From Planctomycetota bacterium (GTDB taxonomy: Bacteria; Planctomycetota; Phycisphaerae; UBA1845; CAIVHJ01), in assembly GCA_022565195.1 (NCBI GenBank), contig JADFJZ010000011.1:1-10491 (forward strand): a DNA stretch of 10,491 nt. Direction: 5' to 3'. Positions 1 through 6,956 of the stretch are shown here, piece after piece (within the stretch, counting starts at the first letter, position 1; each line of letters opens with the position of its first letter). Made by a program: the position numbers and the translations under genes. The notes beneath the pieces are model-generated. The model was not told the DNA's origin. It made no database searches and was given only the letters and a program-made list of their open reading frames with translations.

Positions 1-725
1 AATGGACCGACCCACCCAAGCAAGTCTGGGACGCCCTGGCTTCGCATCCGCGGTTCAAGCTTTTCAAGGATGTGCCGGGTAAGGACTTGGCGGTTTCCAC
101 GCGGATCTTTTCGCGTAATGCCTGCCGGCGCATTCTCCGCGAGGCCTTCGCCTACGCCGGGAAGTTTGGCTACAAATCCGTTACCGTTTGCGAGAAGCCA
201 AACGTGATTCGTGAAACCTCCGGCATGATGCGGGCGGCAGCGAGGCAAGCCGCCAAGGACTATCCCGAGATACCTCTTTGGGAAACCAACATCGACGCTC
301 AGATGATGTGGCTCACCAAAAACCCGGAGGACTACGGCGTTCTGGTCTCCGGCAACATGTTCGGGGACATTGTTTCGGACGGATTCGCCGGATTGGTGGG
401 CGGCCTGGGCTTTGCGTGCAGCGCCAACATCGGGCGCGAAGTAGCCGTCTTCGAGCCCACACATGGTTCGGCGCCGAAGTATGAGAAGCTTGATCCGCCC
501 ATCGTCAATCCGATCGCTATGATCCTGTCGGCCTGCATGATGCTCGACCACCTCGGCGAAACCGACAAAGCCGAACGAATCCGCACCGCGGTCGGCGCGG
601 TCGTCGCCGAAGGCAAGACCCGCACCTACGATATGATGCGGCTGACGGGCGGGCCGGACGTCTTCGAGAAAGGCGCGGCCACCACGAAGCAGATGACCGA
701 CGCAATCCTCACAAAGGTCGCGTAG
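1..725 (+). CDS. icd: Isocitrate dehydrogenase, NADP-type, C-terminal part (5' end outside window)
   Basis: The gene is open from the left edge (first full codon at base 3), so about 240 C-terminal residues are visible. It belongs to the isocitrate/isopropylmalate dehydrogenase family, which oxidatively decarboxylates 2-hydroxy acids in the cytoplasm. Visible motifs are the catalytic lysine in EKPNVIRETSG, the metal-binding Asp in NIDAQMM, the paired Asp residues in GNMFGDIVSD, GGLGFACSANIG, and the coenzyme loop THGSAPKY. The Lys-Tyr of APKY and the Tyr and Arg of TYDMMRL align with E. coli Icd Lys344, Tyr345, Tyr391 and Arg395, which contact the NADP 2'-phosphate. This predicts NADP rather than NAD use. 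The substrate-selecting N-terminal loop is outside the window, so homoisocitrate cannot be excluded. The next gene, an aconitase homologue, starts 36 bp downstream, which fits consecutive steps in one operon. Confidence 0.88.
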   Translation, partial: WTDPPKQVWDALASHPRFKLFKDVPGKDLAVSTRIFSRNACRRILREAFAYAGKFGYKSVTVCEKPNVIRETSGMMRAAARQAAKDYPEIPLWETNIDAQMMWLTKNPEDYGVLVSGNMFGDIVSDGFAGLVGGLGFACSANIGREVAVFEPTHGSAPKYEKLDPPIVNPIAMILSACMMLDHLGETDKAERIRTAVGAVVAEGKTRTYDMMRLTGGPDVFEKGAATTKQMTDAILTKVA

Positions 726-749
726 GCAGGATCAAGCAGTCAGTAAACC

Positions 750-754
750 GAGGA
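750..754 (+). promoter_or_regulatory. Ribosome binding site for the GTG-started aconitase homologue
   Basis: GAGGA lies 7 nt before the GTG at 762. It supports that non-ATG start, which also puts Gly-Gln-Thr-Leu directly after the initiator, as in fungal Lys4 proteins. Confidence 0.6.
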
Positions 755-761
755 TTATCCG

Positions 762-2783
762 GTGGGACAGACGCTCGTCGAGAAGATTGCACAACGGTTC
801 GCCGTCGGAGTGCCGGAAGGGCACACTGTCCGCAGTGGTGACTTCCTCTCCATTCGGCCGGCGCACGTCATGACGCATGACAACACCGCCGCCGTGATAC
901 CCAAGTTCGAAAAGATGGGAGCCACGGAGATATCCGATCCGGCCCAACCCGTCTTCACGCTCGACCACGACATTCAAAACACCGCTCCGGAGAATCTGGG
1001 AAAGTATGCCAAGATCGAAGCCTTTGCCAAGAAGGAGGGCGTCGCATTCTATCCGGCCGGCCGAGGCATCGGACACCAGATCATGGTTGAAGAGGGTTAT
1101 GTGTTGCCCGGTTCTTTGGTCGTGGCGTCCGACTCGCATTCCAATCTATATGGGGCTCTGGGTGCGCTGGGCACGCCGGTAGTCCGCACCGACGCCGCCG
1201 CTATCTGGGCCACCGGGCGGACATGGTGGCAGGTGCCGGATGTCGCGCGCGTGTGTTTCAGCGGTGAGTTGCAGGCGGGGGTTGTCGGCAAGGACGTGAT
1301 CATCGCGCTGTGCGGCGTGTTCAACAAAGACGAAGTGCTCAATTGCTGCGTCGAGTTCACCGGCCCCGGTGTGGCCGGCTTGAGCATGGAAGAGCGGCTG
1401 ACCATCAGCAACATGACTACCGAATGGGGCGCGCTGGCGGGCGTGTTTCCGTACGATGAAGTCACTCGGCAATACTTGTTGGCCCGTGCGGAGCATTTCG
1501 AGGAGCGCGGCGACCAAGCTCCGCGCATCACGGCCGAGTTGGTTCGGAAACTGGATGCCGACGCCCTGCAAGCCGATGACGACGCATTGTATGCCAAGGA
1601 GTTGGAGTTTGATCTTGCGGCCGTCACGCCTTTCATCTCCGGGCCCAATACGGTCAAGACCATCACGGCACTGCCCGAACTGGAAGAAAAGGACATCCGC
1701 ATCGACAAAGCATACTTGATGAGCTGCGTCAACGCCCGTGTACAGGACTTTGAAGCCGCGGCCAAGGTTGTTCGCGGACAGCGCGTGGCGGACCATGTGG
1801 AGTTCTATATCGCCGCCGCATCGGACGAGGTCGAACGCGAAGTGAAGCAGCGCGGATTGTGGAAGACGTTGCTCGACGCAGGCGCGATCGAGCTTCCGCC
1901 CGGCTGCGGGGCGTGCATCGGGCTTGGTCGCGGCACGCTCGAAGCGGGCGAAGTCGGTATTTCCGCCACCAATCGCAACTTCAAAGGCCGAATGGGCTCG
2001 CGCGAAGCATTTGTGTACCTGTCCAGCCCGGCCGTGGTCGCAGCGTCGGCCATCGCCGGTAGGATTACCTCTCCCCACTCGCTTGATGACAAAGAGCCGC
2101 GGGCGGAACCTGTCCCGATGGGATCGGGAGCCCGCGCGGACGCAAGAGAAGTGGCCGCAGCCCTCCAGCGTGGTGCTTCCTGCCGCGTCAACAAGCGCCC
2201 GCCTGCGGTCGCTGCGGCCCTGCAAATCCTACCCGGCTTTCCAAAGCAGATCGAAGGCGAACTGCTGCTCGTGCCACAGGACAACCTTAACACCGACGGC
2301 ATTTACAGCAAGGACTATACATACAAGGAAGGCATGACGCCGGAGCAAATGGCCGCCGTGGCCATGGAGAATTACGACCCGAATTTTCAGAAAATCGCCA
2401 AGGAGGGTGACATCCTGGTCGGCGGGTACAATTTCGGCAGCGGCTCTTCTCGCGAGCAGGCCGCCACGGCGCTCAAGTACCGCGGCATCGCCATGATCAT
2501 CGCCGGCTCGTTCAGCCAGACCTACAAACGCAACGCCTTCAACAACGGCTACATTTGCATCGAGTGCCCGGAACTGGTCGATGATTTGAAGGCAGCCCAC
2601 GCAGATGATTCGTCGGCGACCATCCGCGTTGGCGGCGTTGGCACAGTTAATTTCTCAGAATCCCAGATCGAATTCAGAGGCACGCAATATGGATTCTCAC
2701 CTCTTGGCGAAATCGCCCAAGAGTTGGTGGTCAAGGGCGGTTTCGAGGCGGTGATTGGAGCGCAATTGAGGACTGATGACTGA
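762..2783 (+). CDS. Aconitase-superfamily hydratase, fungal Lys4 (homoaconitase)-like
   Basis: A 673-residue [4Fe-4S] hydro-lyase expected to isomerise citrate/isocitrate or a longer homologue through the cis-aconitate-type alkene. The whole protein matches the style of fungal homoaconitase: PVFTLDHDIQN, FYPAGRGIGHQ, VVASDSHSN, GTPVVRTDAAAIWATG, NMTTEWGALAG, GISATNRNFKGRMGSREA, then a swivel domain with NTDGIY, GGYNFGSGSSREQAATA and AGSFSQTYKRNAFNN. Cluster cysteines are Cys322 (LMSCVNAR), Cys382 and Cys385 (PPGCGACIGLG). The length is close to Lys4 and shorter than bacterial AcnA or AcnB. The neighbouring NADP-type isocitrate dehydrogenase and citrate lyase genes point to citrate or a close analogue, whereas family resemblance points to homoaconitate, so substrate is open. 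Codons 445-459, in the linker before the swivel domain, are made by a 45-nt palindromic repeat (separate entry). Confidence 0.88.
   Translation: MGQTLVEKIAQRFAVGVPEGHTVRSGDFLSIRPAHVMTHDNTAAVIPKFEKMGATEISDPAQPVFTLDHDIQNTAPENLGKYAKIEAFAKKEGVAFYPAGRGIGHQIMVEEGYVLPGSLVVASDSHSNLYGALGALGTPVVRTDAAAIWATGRTWWQVPDVARVCFSGELQAGVVGKDVIIALCGVFNKDEVLNCCVEFTGPGVAGLSMEERLTISNMTTEWGALAGVFPYDEVTRQYLLARAEHFEERGDQAPRITAELVRKLDADALQADDDALYAKELEFDLAAVTPFISGPNTVKTITALPELEEKDIRIDKAYLMSCVNARVQDFEAAAKVVRGQRVADHVEFYIAAASDEVEREVKQRGLWKTLLDAGAIELPPGCGACIGLGRGTLEAGEVGISATNRNFKGRMGSREAFVYLSSPAVVAASAIAGRITSPHSLDDKEPRAEPVPMGSGARADAREVAAALQRGASCRVNKRPPAVAAALQILPGFPKQIEGELLLVPQDNLNTDGIYSKDYTYKEGMTPEQMAAVAMENYDPNFQKIAKEGDILVGGYNFGSGSSREQAATALKYRGIAMIIAGSFSQTYKRNAFNNGYICIECPELVDDLKAAHADDSSATIRVGGVGTVNFSESQIEFRGTQYGFSPLGEIAQELVVKGGFEAVIGAQLRTDD
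2094..2138 (+). repeat. 45-nt palindromic repeat, copy 1, in frame inside the aconitase homologue
   Basis: This stretch matches 5608-5652 at 43 of 45 positions. It folds into a 7-bp outer stem (2098-2104 with 2130-2136) and a 7-bp inner stem (2113-2119 with 2123-2129, loop GGG), with an 8-nt bulge at 2105-2112. The length is a multiple of three and no stop occurs in any of the six frames. It is translated here as EPRAEPVPMGSGARA. The two differences from copy 2, at 2101 and 2133, are opposite each other in the outer stem. I do not recognise the family; in-frame palindromic elements of Rickettsia are the nearest analogy. Confidence 0.85.
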
Positions 2784-2807
2784 TTACTCTATGCAGGAAC
2801 CAGAACC

Positions 2808-3365
2808 ATGCGTGAAGACATCAAGGCCCTGTTCCCGGAACTCGAACAGATCGCAGACGCCAGCCTCCGCGAGAAGGTGATCGACGTGTGGGTCGATTCG
2901 TTGACCACCGGCGGATGGACTGTTGAGGAATTGAAACATGTTCCGTTCACGCTGCTGGCAGGCGATATTGACATTCGTTTTCTTGAACACGTGCGGACCT
3001 GCGCACGGATGTCGATCGCGATCCATGACGTGCTTAAAGATGCCTACGGCGAGCGCATGCCCTTGCATAAGGACCATTTGATCGCCGGAGCGCTGTTGGC
3101 GGACGTCGGCAAGCCGATCGAATACGTCAAAGGCCCGGACGGCACACCGGCCAAGGGCCGTCGCGGCGATATGCTGCGGCACCCATTCAGCGGCGTAGGC
3201 ATGTGCTGGAAACACGGTCTGCCGGACGAAGTGATGCACATGGTCGCGACGCACTCCAAGGAAGGTGATCACGTGCAGCGAACGCTCGAATCGATCATAT
3301 TCCATCATGCGGACTTTGTGGATTTCGATATTGCTTGTGCGTTGGGTAAGATGGGAAGGAAGTAG
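2808..3365 (+). CDS. HD-superfamily protein with an altered HD dyad
   Basis: A 185-residue soluble protein with the spacing of an HD-type metal phosphohydrolase. Candidate ligands in order are His61 (FLEHVRT), Asp99 in GALLADVGK, His125 (LRHPFSG), His149 (VATHSKEGDH) and His166/His167/Asp169 (FHHADF). The first residue of the signature His-Asp dyad is Ala98, so the usual two-metal centre may be incomplete. The ATG at 2808 is chosen because AGGA at 2795-2798 lies 9 nt upstream; an ATG at 2791 is out of frame. The gene starts 24 bp after the aconitase homologue, so it is probably co-transcribed with it. Its position in a citrate lyase neighbourhood suggests a regulatory or metabolite-handling role, but no substrate can be named. 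Confidence 0.7.
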   Translation: MREDIKALFPELEQIADASLREKVIDVWVDSLTTGGWTVEELKHVPFTLLAGDIDIRFLEHVRTCARMSIAIHDVLKDAYGERMPLHKDHLIAGALLADVGKPIEYVKGPDGTPAKGRRGDMLRHPFSGVGMCWKHGLPDEVMHMVATHSKEGDHVQRTLESIIFHHADFVDFDIACALGKMGRK

Positions 3366-3425
3366 AGACATCGTCCGTCGTTTGCTCGTACAACTTGAAT
3401 AGAAACCCGAATCTCGTTCGGAAAA

Positions 3426-3483
3426 GCTGCTAAACGGCAAGCCACGGGTGGGTCTCTCAATGTGACTTCGTCGTTTAGCAGAC
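3426..3483. repeat. Hairpin element with terminal inverted repeats
   Basis: This lies in the 190-bp gap between the HD gene and the PrpD-family gene. A perfect 10-bp inverted repeat, CTGCTAAACG at 3427-3436 and CGTTTAGCAG at 3472-3481, can be extended inward by a G-T and a C-G pair and encloses about 35 nt. Inside is a small CCAC-GG-GTGG palindrome at about 3442-3451. The right end, 3463-3483, recurs as an exact 21-nt inverted copy at 10198-10218. It has no coding capacity. It could be a small non-autonomous mobile element or a repeated intergenic hairpin; no T-run follows, so a classical terminator is not supported. I see no other clear signal in the gap apart from the ribosome binding site at 3544-3548. 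Confidence 0.65.
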
Positions 3484-3555
3484 GCTGCGATTTGTGCTGT
3501 CCGTCAGGAATCAATAGCGGGCATCGCATCGCTGAATGTTCTCAGGAGTTCTGGA

Positions 3556-4929
3556 ATGTCGACGATTACCGAGACAATCGCGCGTTGGGCGTGCGATTTG
3601 AAATATGAAGACTTGACTGCCGAGTCCATCGACGCCGCCAAGCGTTTCTTGTACGACACGATCGGCTGTGCGCTGGGCGGGTATCAAGTGCATGACTGCG
3701 AGATGTTTCTCGAACATTATCGTGACCTTGGCCAGCCGGGGCCTTGTACGGTGATTGGCGCGGGTGACAAAATGAACGTCGTCGCCGCGTCCATGCTCAA
3801 CGCCTTGATGGTTCGGGCGATGGACTATAACGATATCTATTGGAAGCAGGACCCGTCGCACCCGTCTGACTTGCTCAGCGCCCCGTTGGCCATCGCGGAG
3901 TGGAAGAAGATGACCGGCAAGGATTTGCTCGTCGGCATCGTCCTCGGCTACGACATCACCATGCGGCTGTGCCACATTGCCACGCCGGGCATCCGCGAGC
4001 GCGGCTGGCACCATGCGACGCTGATGGCCTATGCCACGCCAGTGGTGGCGGGGCGGATGCTTGGGCTATCTGCCGAGCAAATGCAACACGCCATCGGCAT
4101 CGCCAGTTGCCATGGCTTCACGCTCGGCTGTGCGGTGGCGGGCAAGCTGACCAAGATGAAGAACACCGTCAGCCCGATGGCCACCCGCGACGGCGTCGAG
4201 GCAGCGCTGCTGGCGTTGAAGGGCTACACCGGCCCCGAAGGCGTCATCGAGGGCAAAGAAGGCATGGAGCACTGCCTCGGCGAAGGCTGGGACTACAGTT
4301 GGATCACCGACAACCTCGGCGACCGCTTCATGATTACGGATTGCGGCATGAAGAGCTTCCCGATCGAAGCCCTGATGCACTCGCCGGTCTCCGCCACGCT
4401 GCACTTGGTCAAGGAGCACAGCCTCACGCCGGAGAACATCAAGGAAATCCGAATCGACTCGATCGCCCGCGCGGCCGACATCCTGTCCGACCCTGCCAAG
4501 TACAAGCCCGAGAGCAAAGAGTCAGCCGACCACAGTCTGCCGTATTGCATCGCGGCGGCGGTGACCGACGGCATGGTCACGCCGAAGCAATTCAAGGACG
4601 ATCGCTTGTGGGACGAGCGCCTGCGGGCCCAAATGGCCAAGGTCAAGGTCGTCGCCAACGAGGAGTTCGAGCGGGCCTTCCCCGCCAAGCAATGTACGCG
4701 TGTGACGATCACCACGACCGACGGCAAGCAAGTGACGCACGCGCTCGACGTGCCCAAGGGCGACCCCCGCGACCCCATGACGCCCGACGAACTGCAAGTC
4801 AAATTTGACGCCCTCGCCGAGCCGGTCATGTCCGATAAGCGCCGTGCGGAATTGAAGGATTGCATATTCTCTTTGGAATCGCTCGACGATGTCAGTAGAT
4901 TGATGGCACTGACTGTCGCTGACAAATGA
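3556..4929 (+). CDS. MmgE/PrpD-family protein (2-methylcitrate dehydratase / cis-aconitate decarboxylase fold)
   Basis: A 457-residue cytoplasmic enzyme of the family that includes 2-methylcitrate dehydratase PrpD, cis-aconitate decarboxylase and iminodisuccinate epimerase. By motif alignment it keeps the active-site set of the cis-aconitate decarboxylase/PrpD fold: Asp93 in AMDYNDIY, His102 in HPSD, His152/His153 in GWHHATL, Lys202 in TKMKNTVSP, Lys266 in CGMKSFP and His275 in ALMHSP. ESADHSLPY and the closing PKGDPRDPMT are also family motifs. AGGAG at 3544-3548, 7 nt before the ATG, supports the start. It ends 11 bp before citDE. The setting suggests dehydration of a tricarboxylate such as 2-methylcitrate or citrate, but these residues do not separate the family's reactions, so no symbol is given. 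Confidence 0.88.
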   Translation: MSTITETIARWACDLKYEDLTAESIDAAKRFLYDTIGCALGGYQVHDCEMFLEHYRDLGQPGPCTVIGAGDKMNVVAASMLNALMVRAMDYNDIYWKQDPSHPSDLLSAPLAIAEWKKMTGKDLLVGIVLGYDITMRLCHIATPGIRERGWHHATLMAYATPVVAGRMLGLSAEQMQHAIGIASCHGFTLGCAVAGKLTKMKNTVSPMATRDGVEAALLALKGYTGPEGVIEGKEGMEHCLGEGWDYSWITDNLGDRFMITDCGMKSFPIEALMHSPVSATLHLVKEHSLTPENIKEIRIDSIARAADILSDPAKYKPESKESADHSLPYCIAAAVTDGMVTPKQFKDDRLWDERLRAQMAKVKVVANEEFERAFPAKQCTRVTITTTDGKQVTHALDVPKGDPRDPMTPDELQVKFDALAEPVMSDKRRAELKDCIFSLESLDDVSRLMALTVADK

Positions 4930-4940
4930 GCTGAGTGGTA

Positions 4941-6197
4941 ATGCAATCCAACCCTAACACTGCCGAGGCCGGGCGCCGTGGCGAAGACGTGCGCAGCGAT
5001 TGCTGGGTGCGGATTGCGCCGACGGATTCCGGCGGGATCGAGCTTGATCTGAAGAGCAAGGTCGAGTCGATGTACGGTGACTCGATTCGCGCGCTCGTGG
5101 CGGATGAGTTGGCGGCGCTGGGCGTGGGCAATGCCAAGGTCGAGATTGAGGACGCCGGAGCTTTGCCGTTTGTGCTCATGGCGCGACTGGAATGTGCAGT
5201 GCGGCGACTCGGTGTGAATGTTGGCGACGGTTATGTGCCGGATTTCGCAGCAGGGACGGAGTATGAAACTGAGCGTGAGCGTTTTCGGCGCTCGCGGCTG
5301 TACTTGCCGGGCAACGAGCCGAAGTTCATGCTCAACGCCGGTTTGCACGGGCCGGACGGCGTGATTCTCGATCTGGAAGACAGCGTGGCGGCTTCGGAAA
5401 AGGACGCCGCTCGGCTGATCGTGCGTAATGCCCTGCGCAGCGTCGATTTCAAAGGCGCCGAGCGCATGGTCCGCATCAATCAGGGTGAAATGGGTTTGGA
5501 GGATCTCGACTACATCGTGCCGCACAATGTCCACGTGGTTGTGATTCCCAAAGTCGAGTCGCCCGAACAAGTACAACAAATCGACGCCCGAATACAAGAC
5601 ATCCAAGGAGCCGCAGGCGGAACCTGTCCCGATGGGATCGGGAGCCTGCGCGATGACGCCGAATCAGGCAACACCGGGAACAACATTTTCCTCATGCCGA
5701 TCGTCGAAAGTGCCCTCGGCGTGATTCGAGCATATGAAATCGCCACGAGTTCGCCGAACATCTGCGCGATCACCATCGGCCTGGAGGATTACACGGCGGA
5801 TATCGGCACGGAGCGCACCGACGACGGCCGAGAGAGCTTCTGGGCACGTTCGCAGGTGGTCAACGCCGCCCGGGCAGCCGGCGTGCAGCCGATCGACTCG
5901 GTGTTCTCCGACGTCAGCGATATGGGCGCCCTGCGCGAGAGCGTGCTGGAGGCTAAGGGCCTCGGCTTCGACGGCAAAGGCTGCATCCACCCGCGCCAAA
6001 TCGCTGTGGTACACGAGGCCTTCGCGCCGACGAAGACCGAACTGGAGAAGGCCCGGAGGATCGTGGCTGCTTTTGAAGAAGCGCAAGAGAAAGGCCTCGC
6101 GGCGGTGTCGCTGGGCAGTAAGATGATCGATCCGCCGGTCGTGAAGCGGGCGCAGCGCGTGGTGCGTTTGGCCTGGACGACGAGAATGGTACAATAA
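4941..6197 (+). CDS. citE: Fused citrate lyase acyl-carrier and beta subunits (CitD-CitE)
   Basis: A 418-residue fusion. Residues 1 to about 97 resemble CitD, the acyl carrier: WVRIAPTDSGGIEL, SKVESMYGDSIRA and DAGALPFVLMARLE correspond to the E. coli CitD core. Ser19 (VRSDCW) is the likely attachment point for phosphoribosyl-dephospho-CoA, though its register is one residue off the E. coli ES pair. Residues 115-418 are CitE, which cleaves citryl-ACP to acetyl-ACP and oxaloacetate: RRSRLYLPGNEP, DGVILDLEDSV, MVRINQ, VIPKVESPEQ, FLMPIVES, LEDYTADIGTERT and GFDGKGCIHPRQI. An in-frame GTG at 4935 is possible, but the ATG at 4941 is preferred; neither has a strong ribosome binding site. A 45-nt repeat adds residues in a loop before FLMPIVES. 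The partner citF lies 1.35 kb downstream beyond an inserted patch. A lyase acting on a citrate homologue remains possible. Confidence 0.85.
   Translation: MQSNPNTAEAGRRGEDVRSDCWVRIAPTDSGGIELDLKSKVESMYGDSIRALVADELAALGVGNAKVEIEDAGALPFVLMARLECAVRRLGVNVGDGYVPDFAAGTEYETERERFRRSRLYLPGNEPKFMLNAGLHGPDGVILDLEDSVAASEKDAARLIVRNALRSVDFKGAERMVRINQGEMGLEDLDYIVPHNVHVVVIPKVESPEQVQQIDARIQDIQGAAGGTCPDGIGSLRDDAESGNTGNNIFLMPIVESALGVIRAYEIATSSPNICAITIGLEDYTADIGTERTDDGRESFWARSQVVNAARAAGVQPIDSVFSDVSDMGALRESVLEAKGLGFDGKGCIHPRQIAVVHEAFAPTKTELEKARRIVAAFEEAQEKGLAAVSLGSKMIDPPVVKRAQRVVRLAWTTRMVQ
5608..5652 (+). repeat. 45-nt palindromic repeat, copy 2, in frame inside the CitE domain
   Basis: This is the second copy of the element at 2094-2138, with differences only at 5615 (A for G) and 5647 (T for C). 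These pair in the outer stem (5612-5618 with 5644-5650), so the change keeps the helix perfect. The codon boundary falls at 5607, giving a different reading frame from copy 1 and the peptide GAAGGTCPDGIGSLR. It sits in the loop after the RIQD segment and before the conserved FLMPIVES strand, where CitE proteins are normally shorter. Confidence 0.85.
6114..6195 (+). repeat. Direct repeat A: 3' end of citDE
   Basis: The last 27 sense codons of citDE plus the first stop base align without gaps to 6994-7075, matching at 66 of 82 positions. The two repeats bracket the nucleotidyltransferase/HEPN pair. Nine codons differ silently and five change the residue, so both copies evolved as coding sequence before the present arrangement formed. 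Confidence 0.8.
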
Positions 6198-6244
6198 GCG
6201 GCCGGTCACATGCCCCCGCCGGCGGAGGCAACATGGCCTGGTGC

Positions 6245-6248
6245 GGAG
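6245..6248 (+). promoter_or_regulatory. Ribosome binding site deciding the start of the first nucleotidyltransferase
   Basis: GGAG lies 7 nt before the ATG at 6256. The in-frame GTG at 6241 has only a GGAGG 12 nt upstream (6224-6228), so the ATG is preferred. Confidence 0.5.
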
Positions 6249-6255
6249 CCTCGAC

Positions 6256-6576
6256 ATGCGTGGTGATCTCAAAACGCTCCTGGGAGAACTGAAGGCCGGT
6301 TTGGACGGGCTCTACGGCGGTAGTCTGCGCGGGGTTTATCTTTACGGGTCGTACGCTCGCGGCGACTACGACGCGGAGTCCGATTTGGACGTGCTCGTGG
6401 TCCTCGACGATTTCAGATCGTACGGCGCACAGGTTGACCTCACAGCCGAATTGGCCGCCGCACTCTCTCTCGAATACGGCGTCAGTATCAGCCAGGTCTT
6501 CCTGCGCGAGCGCGACTGGCTATCATCCGATTCGCCCTTCCTGCGCAGTGTGCGCGACGAGGCCACCGCCGCATGA
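6256..6576 (+). CDS. MntA-like minimal nucleotidyltransferase (probable antitoxin)
   Basis: A 106-residue protein of the small nucleotidyltransferase family. Gly31-Ser32 and Asp43-x-Asp45 (YGSYARGDYDAESDLDVLVV) form the GSX10DXD signature of MntA-type antitoxins, which in studied pairs inactivate a HEPN RNase by adding AMP. The tail SLEYGVSISQVFLRERDW is typical of nucleotidyltransferases paired with PF05168-type HEPN proteins. The stop codon overlaps the HEPN start in an ATGA, which indicates coupled translation. A longer form from GTG 6241 would add five residues. The pair lies between citDE and citF with no evident link to citrate metabolism, and is inferred to be an acquired toxin-antitoxin module. 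Confidence 0.82.
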   Translation: MRGDLKTLLGELKAGLDGLYGGSLRGVYLYGSYARGDYDAESDLDVLVVLDDFRSYGAQVDLTAELAAALSLEYGVSISQVFLRERDWLSSDSPFLRSVRDEATAA

Positions 6577-6956
6577 ACGAGTCCACGTGCAAGTTGCTCG
6601 ATAAGACCGATCGGTCCATAGCCGCGGGCGAGAGTGCGCTGGCCGATGGTCACGTCGAGGCCGCTGCCAATCGGGCGTACTACGCGATGTTTTACGTCGC
6701 CGAGGCGCTGCTCAATGAGCGCGGGTTGCATTTTCGCAAGCACGGCGGCGTGCATGGCGCCTTCGGAGAACATTTTGCCGAGACCGGCCTGCTTGATCCT
6801 CTGTATCATCGTCGACTGCTGGCGGCCTTCAACAAGCGCATTGCCGCCGATTACGGTTTGGATGCGGAAGTGAGTGCCGCGGAGGTTGAAGAAATGCTTG
6901 CTCAAGCGCGCGAATTCCTCCAGGCCGCGCGAGGATTTCTGGGAACGAGCGCGTGA
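6573..6956 (+). CDS. HEPN-domain protein (probable toxin partner of the nucleotidyltransferase)
   Basis: A 127-residue all-helical protein matching the HEPN domain style of PF05168: AANRAYYAMFYVAEALL, then LHFRKHGGVHGAFGEHF, and a C-terminal helix with EVEEMLAQAREFL. It overlaps the upstream nucleotidyltransferase by 4 bp, the normal layout of MNT-HEPN pairs. The RX4-6H RNase motif typical of HepT toxins is not in its usual place; the only match by spacing is Arg55-X5-His61, in an atypical position, so RNase activity is uncertain. Duplicated citE sequence begins almost at the stop codon, and the last codons may overlap the junction. Confidence 0.78.
   Translation: MNESTCKLLDKTDRSIAAGESALADGHVEAAANRAYYAMFYVAEALLNERGLHFRKHGGVHGAFGEHFAETGLLDPLYHRRLLAAFNKRIAADYGLDAEVSAAEVEEMLAQAREFLQAARGFLGTSA

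Noticed and set aside
1146..2225. Minus-strand open frame antisense to the aconitase homologue
   Set aside because: It is a composition shadow with no recognisable domain; the plus strand carries all cluster cysteines and family motifs.
1..2783. A lysine (alpha-aminoadipate) operon, from the Lys4 likeness plus a dehydrogenase
   Set aside because: The dehydrogenase has E. coli Icd-like NADP residues, no homocitrate synthase or later lysine genes are seen, and citrate lyase genes follow; kept only as an alternative substrate.
3407..3421. Small hairpin CCGAA-TCTCG-TTCGG after the HD gene, as a terminator
   Set aside because: The stem is only 5 bp with no T-run on the plus strand; the A-run on its right would suit only a minus-strand transcript that does not exist here.
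3366..3555. Promoter before the PrpD-family gene
   Set aside because: I could not find a -35/-10 pair with good spacing; any start site here would need transcript mapping.
4293..5606. Minus-strand open frame spanning the prpD-citDE junction
   Set aside because: It crosses two clearly coding plus-strand genes and has no motif or ribosome binding site of its own.
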